The notes below the pieces were generated by a model. The model searched no databases and was not told the DNA's origin. It worked only from the letters and a program-made list of their open reading frames with translations. Position numbers and translations under genes: made by a program. A stretch of DNA of 64,000 nucleotides from Dictyophora rubrovolvata (lineage: Eukaryota > Basidiomycota > Agaricomycetes > Phallales > Phallaceae): positions 806,001 through 870,000 of the forward strand of contig CP114125.1 in the NCBI GenBank assembly GCA_029959195.1, in the 5' to 3' direction. Positions 23,267-34,125 of this stretch are shown piece by piece (within the stretch, counting starts at the first letter, position 1; each line of letters opens with the position of its first letter).

Positions 23267-23819
23267 TGTCAATGAGAAAGGATTGTGGAGAATGGGAATG
23301 AGGATGAAGTGCTGAGTTAGCTGCGGTGCCCATGCCCACCTTATATATGCCCTCAAATTGTCTCGGGAAGAAATAAATAAAGACAGGGTCCTATTCATAA
23401 AACACGAGGTAAATAAATTGAGTGAAAATCAAACGATAATTTATGTTTTTTCACACTCAAAAAACACTGGGGACGCCCCATCCCGGAGGATCATTTGAGT
23501 CAACGGAGAAGAAAAATACCAAAAAAAGAAATTATTAATTATCTACCTCCAATTTTTAGAGCTTCGTCATCTCTTTATTTTTGAGCCAACCAATTGTGGC
23601 GGTCTTATATGCAATAGGGAGACAGAGTCATGTGCTCCGCGTTACCCCAGCGCACAGAAACTTGAAGAAATGAATTAGTTAGCCGTTATATGCCTTTGCA
23701 AACAAACAAAGAAAAATACGACGCGTTTTTTGCTTAAAAACCTCGACTTTTTTGCCTAAAGTCCTTGACGTTTTTCCCTGAATTTCGACATCTTACCAAA
23801 GTCCAACATTCCTTTCCTT

Positions 23820-26800
23820 ATGTCACCTCATCCCTCTGATTTTCTTTGTCCTTCACTCGTTGAAATTTCTACTTTTAATGTTTCTGTTAATTCGTCTTTT
23901 CTCTGCAATTCCTATGTCTCACCACCTCCTGTTTTCTTCATGCCAGTCCAACGTCTGCTTGGATCGGGGCGAGTAACACGGAAAACATATGTCGATGCCG
24001 TTGTAAAGCATTTACCCGGCGCGATAGTCGAAACACCAGTCTCTGGGGCTCAAATGGGCGTAGCTATTGCACACATATTTCACGTAGATCCTGACAATTT
24101 TGTTCACCCAAAAGATAACCTTCAATATTCGCTCACCGGTGGTAGGCACAATGGAACAAAAGATGTTACGTGCTTTTTACTTCGCAACAAAGATACAGGA
24201 ATGCCTGTTAAATGCGAGAAAACGCATTATACATGTAAGTGATTCTGAATTTATAACTGAACTCACTCACTAATATTCTGGGAATTAGGCGGCTCTACAA
24301 AAAAATGCTCTTTCAATCCAACGGGTAACGGAGGGCCCTTCACCTCAATGGTATATGATACCTGGGGCGAAGTTTTTATGAAGACACTCGGTTTTTATTG
24401 TGCGTTGCAGGACCACGGATGCTCATTTTCCAGCCTTCATCCCGAATGTCTGGACGAAGACCCAGATAGCGACAGTGAATCCCAGATTGTCAATCCAATG
24501 CCGGACAATCTTGTTCTTGTGAAAAAGGATTGTCGTTTGCCACGCAAAAATCAAAAGTGTAGAGGAGAACTGATAATCTGCAGTGATATATATGGCCATT
24601 TATTTATTCGGTGAGCATTTTAAGATACATAATACGTGTAACTTAGCACTAAAAACTGCATTAAGTTGCGAACACTATTCGAAAGGGAGGCGCAACCATC
24701 TGCGGCTTCGAAATCTTGGCGAGTACAACATCGACTACCTTGTTGCACTCTTCACGGCCAACACCAGGAAGATATGGGAGTTCGAATGTAGGGCGGCGGA
24801 CGAAGGCTATGGTCCGTTGCTACCTTGCAATATTACAGTTGTCACGCGGGCACAGAAAGGACTTTGTCGTGAGTTGAAAATAAAAATATTTTCCACCCTT
24901 TGTATGCTAATGGCGATGATAGCCCATTGGCATCGGGATTCCCAGGGTATCTTACAACGCGGTGAAATGATCCCAACAGAAGACTGTTCCACTCGTTTTG
25001 ACATGTTCACGCCAAACGACCTCCACCAGTGTCCATTTGTTGTGATCGTTTTGACAAACCCACACTCACATACCCTGCCACAGCCTACAAAAACTCCTGC
25101 AACAATACGTGCAATTTTCGAATCCTTACTCACACCGCTTGACTGGAGATTGGCTGATGCCACACCCCGCCGCATTTTGCTGGATCACTCATTTATGCAA
25201 AATTTGCGGGATATATTAGGGTGGAAGAATCATCAGGACCCAGGCCTTGGTGATCTCCATCCTTCCTTAGCTAATTACGATCACGCTGCGCGATTAATTG
25301 ACAACTTACGAGACGAGAAGTACCCGGCGGGTACTGGGCTGCAAGGTAGGCACCCGCGTCGTATACACATCTGAGCTTTTATTTACTTAAATCTTAGGTG
25401 CCAAATATTTGTTAGAAGAACACTTAAAATTACCCACCGATAAGCGGTACCTTCGACACATCGAAACATACAGTGATTCCAAGGAGGGAAGCTTCACTAT
25501 TATTATCTGCATGTTTCAACAAATGAGTGAGCTTTTACTTGGAGCGTCACGGTTAACCATCGACACTTCCTTCAAACGTCTCCAAAATTGGCAAGAATTT
25601 GAGATGGAGGCTTGGTTTTCAGAGTATGACCGCTGTAAGAACTATCATAGTAAACAAATTATGCTCTATGTTTACTCATATTTTTTTACTATAGCTGTGG
25701 TCGTTGCGCGAGCTATTACGACTTCAGAGAGTGCAATCGCTCATTATCAACTATTCAAGCTTATATTCACTATCGTCGAGGCTGACACTGGCCAAGCCAT
25801 CCGATTCCGACATATTCACGGGTATGGAGTTGATACTGTCACAGCCGACGGACACTGCGGTCAAGCTCTGGGTGAGTTTGGAACAAATTTTGTTACTATG
25901 TATCTGACATCTTTTTTCTGGAAAGGATTGGGACTGTATTGTCAAGAAATATCCAAGAACATACATGGGTACTGTTCAATCGAATGGACGCGACCCTTAT
26001 ATGCGCTCAGTCCAAGAGAGCACCTGACGCGTTTTTATCGGTATTGCCTTGCACACTACTCACGCAATGTTTCAAAGCTCAGAGGACATGTCGATGAGTC
26101 TATACTCTCTGCAATGATGAGTTTAGCCAGTGCAGAGCCTTTACCAGATTTTAGCACAACGCTAGCTTATATTTGCTCTGGTGGGAAAAAAGCCGTTGGT
26201 AAGTAGGGTTCTGTGATGTTTGTTTATCAGTTACTAACAATATTTATTAGATTGGTTGAAGGATAAGCAACCCGTTGAAGGGTTTTATCCTTTAGCGGCA
26301 ATATACTGGCCTGAAAGCAGAATACCGTTGAATAGCTGGAGAGCGGCATTTTCAACTACAAACGGTAATGAACAAGCCCATAGAAATATCAACAGAGATG
26401 GGACTATGCTTACTCTGCTCGCTGGGATTATGCGCGGCCTGCAATTTGACTCGCGAGCCCTTGGAAATCTGAAGTTCTTGATTAATGATTCTATTCAGCC
26501 GCGCGACCGGAGCTCAACCCATTTTCAAAGGCTATTAAGAGGGATAAGAGTGAAATGTAATATTTTATTTGTTACTTTATTTTTCTATATTCTGAAAATG
26601 TTTAGCTTCGTCCCAGCAGAAGATTGTACAAGGAAAGGACGCAGAAATTTCGAAACTGCTGGAGAAGACCAAACAGGTTCAGGCCTCCATAGACTCAGTG
26701 GCGAATTCTCTCAAACGCTCTAGTGAAAATAACAAGTCTGAAAGAGAATGTAAACGACTGAAGAAGTTTACAGAAGACCTCAAAGATGTGAACGAGCGAT

Positions 26801-27034
26801 TGAGCCAACTCATACCTCAGGGTTCAGGTTCAGTGCTGCCCACCGGGCTGCAACAAGCTTCAATAAAGGTTTTTTTTCTTTCTTTGTCTAATCTTAAAAT
26901 ATTCCAACACTTTTTAGACATATATTACAGATGAATTCGAATTATTCATGCCAGGTCCTTCCAACGGATTCTCAGCGGCACCTCCACCTTCTGCACATGA
27001 ATCCATACCCTTTGGATTTTATCCCAACTTTTAA
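23820..27034 (+). CDS. DDE-type transposase-like protein (possibly MULE-related), intact
   Basis: About ten exons join cleanly into a protein of roughly 850 residues. The N-terminal region is Cys-rich (CEKTHYTCGSTKKCSFNPTG, then RCEHYSKGRRNH), reminiscent of the WRKY/GCM-like zinc modules seen in MULE transposases. A possible catalytic triad follows: LTIDTSFKRL (Asp), TVTADGHCGQALG (Asp) and NGNEQAHRNINRDG (Glu/His). The C-terminus has a Lys/Glu coiled-coil (about 26620-26820) and ends IPFGFYPNF at 27034, where the right inverted repeat begins. Introns: 24235-24289, 24612-24664, one near 24869-24920, others near 25346-25398, 25635-25695, 25871-25926, 26200-26250, 26556-26605 and 26869-26919. 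No stop or frameshift is needed, so it may still encode an active enzyme. The superfamily is uncertain; a domesticated gene is the alternative. Confidence 0.65.
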
Positions 27035-27477
27035 TTCATACAATTGATTAATACAGGTCTAAAATTTCCGGACTTTACTTAAATACACTCATTAATGCAG
27101 ATGTCGCGTTCGACGTGGTTTTAGTGTCAAAAACTCAGTAGCATTGTTTCAGTAGATAACTTTCATAGCGTTTGAAATGTAGGGAACTAAAGTGTGATCG
27201 CATGCCTTAGTGGTCATACCCCGTGCAATTGTGATTTTTTTAACCCCCTTGGTTCGAATCCTGTTGCCGCTATATTTCTGGAAAGACGCTCAAACCTTTT
27301 TACTTTTTGGCTTACTTCATCCAGCTTTAGGCGAACTTTAGGCGAAAAAAATAACACTAGCCTATATATTTACAAAAAGTATAAATTACACTACGTGACT
27401 GGGGTCCATGCACCTAAGCGGCTGGATCTGAGATATCGATCTGAACAATCGACTGATCACTCTGGCACCGGTGCCCA
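27020..27477 (+). repeat. Right inverted repeat of the element
   Basis: Partner of 21685-22095. It overlaps the last codons of the transposase gene (TTTTAATTCATA is shared). It contains a tRNA-like segment with box A-like TGCCTTAGTGG and a perfect box B GGTTCGAATCC (27251-27261). The outer end, GACTGGGGTCCATG through GATCTGAACAATCGAC, is nearly identical to the left copy. Confidence 0.8.
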
Positions 27478-28635
27478 GTGTCAAAATGAATTGTGTATGT
27501 ATGTACCAGCGTCATTAAAGAACGACGGTCTGGCACTTGAGCCATTTGATATGACGGGAATATACGGAGGTATCAAGGTGAAATCTCTCACTGTGGATCT
27601 GCCAGGGGAAAACACGATTTCGTAGAATTTTTTGGAGTAAGCGCGCTGTGCCTTGAAAACATGGATTGGACGAATGGGATGAGTGTTATACACGGGGTAG
27701 ATCAAGGCACATATCATTCTGGTTTCGCCTGACGGAACGAAGCGAAGCGAGATGGATATTTAGTTGCTCGAACTCGGAATGGAAGGGACTGACTGGCTTT
27801 GGGCGGACGCGTATTGTAACGAGGCAACAGGAGGCTGGCAACAAGGAACGAAGAAGTGTGCACGGTCATTATCGCTGATGTCGTTCAGACTTGAGACCAC
27901 ATGGCATATTAATTTCCTGGCCAGAAAGAAGTTGATTTGGGAGATACAAATTTAAAAAAAAGAGAGTCATATGATATGATAGGGTGGCCATGATAGTAGA
28001 GACATTTGCATCAGGTGGCTGAGGGGGGAGAGTATGGTAAATGGGAGATTGAGTGGATATAGGAGTGTATATACATACGTATGGGATGCTGTATTTGGGC
28101 TGTGCATGTGCCTGGGCAGAGCTAGAGATCCGGAGTGATGCCGGCGGAGGAGTGTGAGGGAGTGTACCCCTGTGTACCCCCGTGTACCCCCGTGTATCGT
28201 GTAGTCTCTGGGCCTCCCTTCTTGAGACAATTAAGGGGTCGAAGCTGCAAAATGAGTGCAAGATTGGTCCGCACGCCCTGGTTCCTGAATGCGTGTCGAA
28301 AGAGAGTGAATGAGTCGGAGGGTATGCAGTGAGCTGTGCCGTCTCGGTGCCGAATTCACCCAGGAGGCTTTTTGTTTTGTCAGATTTTTTTTTTTAACCC
28401 CAAGGGCCGTAGTCTGCACTGCGTGAGAATTAGCGCATGAAAACGGGCGACCCAATCCCAAAAGTATCATGGACTTGATTAGTCGTATACCCTATCTGGC
28501 GAGGTGTCCACTCTTCGCTTTTAATTCTCCGTCGATAACTCCCTCTTGCTTCAGTCACCGTACTCCATGCCTCGTCTGTACTAATACCCCTCTAATACCC
28601 CCCTGCCCCACACTCACCCATTCCTATCCCTCGCT
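27478..28635. other. Intergenic region upstream of the G-alpha gene
   Basis: About 1.16 kb without a recognisable gene. It includes a short tandem repeat (28163-28198, units of about GTGTACCCC). The last ~100 bp before 28636 are C-rich, as in many fungal 5' UTRs. Confidence 0.5.
28163..28198. repeat. Short tandem repeat, GTGTACCCC units
   Basis: Three to four imperfect copies of a 9-10 nt unit, GTGTACCCC(C/T), occur in the G-alpha upstream region. Confidence 0.7.
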
Positions 28636-30735
28636 ATGCCCGCCCGTACCAATCACGACTCTACTGACGATCCGCTAACCCTCGCCCTCAACGCCTCCAT
28701 CGCCCACGAATCCGACACCGAGCGAGGTCTCCGTCTCAAGAAGGAATCAGAGGCAAGAACCGTCTCAGAAACAATCGACGAACTCATCAAACAAGAAAAG
28801 GCTTTATTGAAGAAGCAACGTCCTGTCAAAATTCTTCTACTCGGTAAGCTCATCATACACCCAAGAACTACATACATAATACGTATTCCCTGACGTCTTT
28901 CTTCTAGGGCAATCCGAATCCGGTACATTCCTCATTATTTTCTCTGTGCCTGACTCGGCAGATATTTATTTACTTCCAGGAAAATCAACAGCTCTCAAAA
29001 ACTTTCAAATTATACATACCCCACAAGTACGCCCGAATAGTTCGTTCCCCTTCACTTTCCTCTCTCATCTTCTTCTTCTTCTTCTTCTTCTTCTTCTTCT
29101 TCAAACAAACAGGCATGGGCAGCAGAACGAATATCATGGCGAACAGTCGTTCAACTCAACCTCATTCGCTCCATTCGAATCATCCTAGAAAAAATCCTCG
29201 ATTCCTCATCCTCCACATCAACATCAGCATCCCGCAGACACAGTTTACCTTTATCCATCAGCCCAGCTCTCGATCCCGATCATCACGACAGGTCACACAG
29301 CCCTCCGCCTCCACCCATCTCCTTCCGACAACGATACTATGAACTCGAAGAGCGTTTGCGGCCTTTACTAGCTGCAGAAAAATCTTTAATTCAACGTCTT
29401 GCTCCAGATAAAGAATCAGGCGAACCGACTAAAAACCATCTTTCGCCATCTCCGTCTCCATCTTCCCCGCATTCCGCTCAATTTCATCATATTTCATACA
29501 GCAATGGCTACCCTTATTATCATGTCCACTCTCACTCACACTCATACCCGCACTCTCACTCTAACTCTCACTCATACTCGCACTCACACTCACCGAAACA
29601 CCACGAAATCTCAGTAAACGCGCTCTCGTCATGGAAAAACGCGCTTTCGAAACTCGTCAATGTCAACGGCACCGAAGGAACCTCTGCCAGCCCATCCGAT
29701 TCTTCTTCATTATCATCTCCGACAATACTCAAAGACACCATTTCAGAACTCCTCTGTTCGATGAAAGAAGACATCAGATCACTCTGGACAGACCCCGAAG
29801 TGCGTTCAGTAATTCAAAAACGAAAGCTCAAAGTCGAAGATATATCAGGCTTGTCAGTCCTTTTTCCCTCCCCCTTTTTTTCCCCACTACCTTATACTCA
29901 ACCCTTCTTTTTGAAATCAACCAGCTTCTTAGATGATCTAGACCGTATAGCATGTCAAGACTACAGTCCATCAGACGACGACATCCTCCGCGCCCGTCTC
30001 AAAACAGTCGGCGTAACAGAATACAAATTCACCCGCGAAACTCCAAACATGTTCGGATCCGACTGGCGGATATACGACGTGGGCGGGAGCAGGACCCAAA
30101 GAGCCGCGTGGGCTCCATATTTCCAAGACGTCGATGCTATCATTTTTTTGGCCCCTATAAGCGGGTTCGATCAGGTTCTCGTGGAAGATTCGAGTGTGAA
30201 CCGGTTGGAAGATACAGTGCAGTTGTGGAAGCAGGTGTGCAGTCATCCGCTGTTGAGCAGGTGTAATGTTATTTTGTTTATGAATAAGACGGATTTGATG
30301 GCGAAGAAGTTGGAGGCTGGGGTTAGATTGAGTCGCTATATTCCTTCGTTTGGCGATCGGTCTAATGATTTTAAGACTGCTTCTTCTTGTGAGTGTTTTT
30401 GTTTGGAGTATTTATTTTCTGCGGCTGAAAACGCACTTTGTATAAGACTTGCAGCGGAAGTTTCAGGTTATTTTTGATAAAACTTCTCCAGAACGACGAC
30501 CTTTTTATTGTCATATGACATCTCTTACCGTACGTTCTCCAGGGGTTTTTTTTTTTTAATACTAGACACAGACATCTCATCTCTCTTTTTGGTAGGATAT
30601 GCACGCCTCTGCTAAAGTTATTGCTTCGGGTACGTACAAATCTACATACAAAGTCCCGTTATGACAAACACGCTTTTGTTTACAGTCGCCGATTTGATTT
30701 TTCAAACTTATTTACGGGATAGGAAAATGATTTAG
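28636..30735 (+). CDS. Divergent G-protein alpha subunit with long His/Ser-rich insert
   Basis: Spliced exons give a Ras-like/G-alpha fold: P-loop GQSESGKST, switch I RLKTVGVTEYKF, switch II DVGGSRTQRAAW, guanine-base motif FMNKTDL and a C-terminal TSLTDMHASAKVIASV. The protein is roughly 550 residues against about 350 for a standard G-alpha. A large insertion in the helical domain contains a run alternating His, Ser, Tyr and Pro (about 29500-29600). The catalytic Gln of DVGGQ is replaced by Ser (codon 30088-30090). The C-terminal TCAT-like loop is also altered (TSLT). Introns lie within the P-loop (two), after HTPQ (contains a (CTT)n run), after EDISG, after TASS and two near the 3' end. The N-terminus lacks the usual Met-Gly myristoylation site. 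Receptor coupling cannot be inferred. Confidence 0.88.
29069..29102. repeat. (CTT)n microsatellite in G-alpha intron
   Basis: About eleven CTT triplets lie inside the intron between HTPQ and AWAAER and form part of its polypyrimidine region. Confidence 0.8.
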
Positions 30736-31861
30736 GGTGCCTCTCTTCTTTGATTTCTTTTCGTGTTGTAGGAGTATCATCGTGTAGGAGGGGGGTTTTC
30801 ATGTTTGCATGCATATCCATCTGCTCTTGTGTGCTACCGTTTTCTTTCTCTTTCCTTGTTGGTTGTTTGGCACCTTTGTACCTTCTCTTTGCTCTGAATT
30901 ACAATGCACAAATGCATCAAATCACATGCCATGTTTATTCGTCTGAGTCGTTGTTTTACTGAAAAGCTTTCTTCTTTTTTTTGTTTCTTCCCTTGGGTTT
31001 ATTTGTTTTCAAAGACTGTATATTCCCTGCCATCAGTCGTATTGTAATCAAACTCGAAGGAAAAAGGAAAGAAAAAAAAGATGTCTAGATTTGAAATCAT
31101 AATGTTCGTGCGTACAGGGACGGATCTGGATACGCTGTATGTATGTGTATGTGTATGTGTTTATTCAATTGGAGGAAGATCAAGGGTCGATTAAACACAA
31201 TAGAGATTAGGGAGAGAGGAGATTAGGAGAATAATCACGAGGAATTAATAAGATAAGAAGGCACCTTTATATGTAAACCGTGTTCGGGTGTATTACTAGT
31301 ACGCCGCCGGGATTGGGATGGGCACCCGCATAGTTGGAAATTCGCAATTCGCAAGGAAATACTTACTCTGGCTGTTTGTTTTTTTCTTTCGTTTTTTTTT
31401 CACTTGAATATTGATTCTCGATTTGATTTCGTCTCGTGGATAACTTGAGATACTCCCTGGTACCAGTACGTACTAATCAATTGCTAGTGCCGCATGCAGT
31501 CTGGGTCCTGAGGCCTGAAGGCCTGACTCACTGAGGGGGAAATGCGATGTTGAACGCATGAATGATTACCACATAATTAAGTAAAGGAGAGGGTTATAGC
31601 CATCTAAGTAATGTTTGCGGGAAGTTCACCCCAAAGATTCGGACGAGTCGCGGGCAGGCTGCTGGTTTCTGGACCGTCAGCCTCTGTATTGGCCCTTGGG
31701 ACGCGAGTGCTTCAAGGTTGTGTAAAAGAGAGAATAACCATAACGTTAACTCTTGCCGCGGTCTGCGCTCTGTGATCAAAAAGTCAAGCTGGGATTGCTT
31801 ACGACGAGGAAAGGCGACCGTTGACGTTAGTTGAGATGTGACGTCACGATTCTCATACTTT
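30736..31861. other. Intergenic region between G-alpha and the Myb gene
   Basis: About 1.1 kb with no conserved frame. It is T-rich downstream of the G-alpha stop and contains GTATGTGTATGT repeats near 31140-31162. Confidence 0.5.
31839..31846. promoter_or_regulatory. CRE-like palindrome TGACGTCA
   Basis: A perfect ATF/CREB-type octamer lies 15 nt before the predicted ATG of the Myb gene at 31862. Binding is untested, and the site may fall within the 5' UTR. Confidence 0.35.
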
Positions 31862-33882
31862 ATGTCTCTCTCACAAAAAGCTATCGCCAAAAACAACGAA
31901 CTAAGGCAAACTATAGAAGAATACTACGAGAACCTCAAACGAGAACTCGATTCTCTCAATTCAATAATTGTCAGTTTGAAAAAAAAATCATTTCTTCGCG
32001 GAAAAGTTTTTGTTTATTATCTCATCTCTCTTTTTTTTTTTTGTAGGGAAACGTGGAAAAACTGTCTGATAATGATTTTCAAGTTGGGAGTAATGATAAA
32101 TGGTGTTTGCATGCTGATGGGGCGTATAAACCCATAGGAGCGGTTGAATTGGGACATGCCCTTAAACCTGTATTTCTCCCACCCTTTTATTCTCCTTGAA
32201 TGGTTGTTTTGACATGTCATGCCACATGCCACCGTAGCAATCCCCATTCTATGAAGAAGCAGCTCGTCAAGAAAGATATCTAAAATTCATCCTTCCTAAT
32301 CCACGTAAGTAAGTCAAAATTTAACCCCTTGCCATTCCTCGTTAATTTTTCTTTTTCTTTTTCTTTTGTGGAAAGTTAGTACTGCTGAAAGAAGATACCT
32401 CGAAAAAGCTGTTGTGAAAGAGAATAAACGTTTAATGGCGTTACGTTTACAACAAAAGTGGGCTTCAATAATTACTTCCCTGTGTTTATGATCTTGACAA
32501 ACAAAAAAAAAAAAACAGCGGACAGAATCCTCTCGAGGTACTTCCTACTGAGAATGAAGCGTATCTGGATAACACCGAAGGCCTCGATTGGTCAGCTATT
32601 GCCAGAGATGTCGGTTTTTTTCTTCTTTTCTTTCTTTTTCAAGTCCTCTTACTTTGTTTTTTCAGGTATCCACTTGGAATCACCCCGGCGAAGCTAGAAC
32701 ACCCCAAGAATGCAAAAGCCGCTGGCTAACTCAACAACATCCGAAATTAAACTACGAAGATTGGACGGACGAGGAGACTAAAATGCTGCGAGAGATCGTT
32801 CAGGATAAGCAGCGATTTGGGAGTTTGGATTGGGATGTTGTATCGGAGTCTTTAGGAGTAAGTTACGCCCCCCTACGATTTCTTTTTCAAACGATGCTCT
32901 TTTGGCGTTTGGGGAACTAACTCGATTTTTAAAATTTGTGATGATAGACTAATCGAATTGCGTTGGATTGTATTAAGCAATATCAAGCTCATAACAAGAC
33001 GACGCTTAAATGGACAGAAGAGCTGGATAAGAGATTATTAGCTGCTGTGGAGAAATATGGTTATTCCAATTGGGCTTTAGGTATGTATACAAAATCCAGA
33101 AAACACTCGTAATGAAAAAAAAAAAATCACTAACGACATGAATTGAATTACTGCTAGTCGCTCCCGCAGTCTCATTAGAACTCTCACCAAATCAATGTCA
33201 AATCCGATACGAAAGAACTCTTAATCCGACACTCAAACACGGTAAATTTACACCGGAAGAAGATGAAATGCTATTAAAGGCTGTTGAATTTCATGGATGC
33301 GAATGGAAGAAGGTTGCGTTGATGGTTTTTGGGAGGAGTAACACGCAGTGCAGAAGCAGGTGGTTGAGTTTAGACCGACGGAAAGAGAAAGAGAAAGAGA
33401 GGGAACAGCAGAGCAAGAATAAGAGCAAGAAAGCTGAAGTACTTGGTATGGAACACGCGTCGACATCAACACCTATACCTCCTGTTCCTGTACCTCCTGT
33501 ATCGGGTGACATTGAAAACGCGACTGCTCCTACAGCAGCAGACACCATGGAGGAGAAGGAATCAGCAAATGATACTACAAGGGTGGTTTCACCCACCGAA
33601 GACGCTCCCGAAACCGAAACACAATTGCGTAGAGTTCCGAAGGCTAGACCGGTGATTCGGATTCGGACAAGTACGGTAGAAGATACAGAACCCGCAATTG
33701 ATACGACAGGGATGGTATTAACTACTGGAGATGCTCCCGAAGTCGAAACCGAAACTGGGACCGGGACCGAAGCACAATTACCGCGTAAAGTTCTGAAAGC
33801 TAGACCTGCAAAAGAGACATCGAAGTCTGTACATCCCATGAGGACGAGGACGAGGACGAGGACAACTGCGAATCCTGAGTAA
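31862..33882 (+). CDS. Four-repeat Myb protein, SNAPC4/SNAP190-like
   Basis: A coiled-coil N-terminus (MSLSQKAIAKNNELRQ...) precedes Myb/SANT repeats: DWSAIARDVSTWN...ECKSRW, DWTDEETKMLREIV...IKQYQ, LKWTEELDKRLLAAVEKYG and HGKFTPEEDEMLLKAVEF...QCRSRW. The arrangement resembles SNAPC4, the DNA-binding subunit for snRNA gene promoters, or related fungal Myb activators. Introns, including those ending at 32046, 32239, 32376, 32518, 32665, 32947 and 33158, all restore frame. The tail is Lys/Glu-rich, then Pro/Thr-rich, with the imperfectly repeated phrase RARPVIRIRTS / KARPAKETS, ending RTRTTANPE. Start at 31862 is the first ATG in frame. SNAPC4 orthology is likely but not certain. Confidence 0.75.
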
Positions 33883-33956
33883 AATGTTATGTATGTATGT
33901 AAGGTTCGTGTTTGTACGATAATATTTATTGTGAACTTTCGGTGGCATGTCTTTGG

Positions 33957-34125
33957 TAGTGACGGGGTAACATTCTTTGTTCAGCGGCCCAATATGCTAG
34001 ACGTCGTACATTCGGTTTTGATTGCATTCCAGTAGATATGGGATATACATGTGTACCATGGGCACATGGTTAGTCTCGTGTAATAGGTTTTGAGAGGGCC
34101 AGTTGAACAGGATAATCCGAAGTGC
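33957..34125 (-). repeat. Dispersed repeat of about 175 bp, copy 2
   Basis: The reverse complement carries CACTTCGGATTATCCTG, TTACACGAGACTAACCATG, TGGAATGCAATCAAAACCGA and GCCGCTGAACAAAGAATGTT. These correspond in order to 7706-7882. Here it lies in non-coding 3' flank of the Myb gene and drives no visible gene. Confidence 0.75.

Larger units (their letters stand above)
21685..27477. mobile_element. Putative two-gene DNA transposon with long inverted repeats
   Basis: Inverted repeats of about 400 bp (21685-22095 and 27020-27477) enclose two divergent intact genes: a Cys-rich unknown (minus, 22151-23266) and a DDE-type transposase-like gene (plus, 23820-27034). Each gene stops at or next to the inner edge of a repeat, so the unit is symmetric. 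The outer ~60 bp of the repeats are almost identical, whereas the inner parts are about 70-75% alike by eye, as expected if the ends bind the transposase. I could not define a target-site duplication. The superfamily (MULE-like?) is an inference. Confidence 0.6.

Noticed and set aside
27190-27290. Functional tRNA gene in the right inverted repeat (perfect box B)
   Set aside because: T-arm and acceptor stems do not pair well and the left copy is equally poor, so this is tRNA-like sequence only.
28163-28198. CRISPR-like array at the short tandem repeat
   Set aside because: Units of 9-10 nt without spacers in a eukaryotic genome; a simple tandem repeat.
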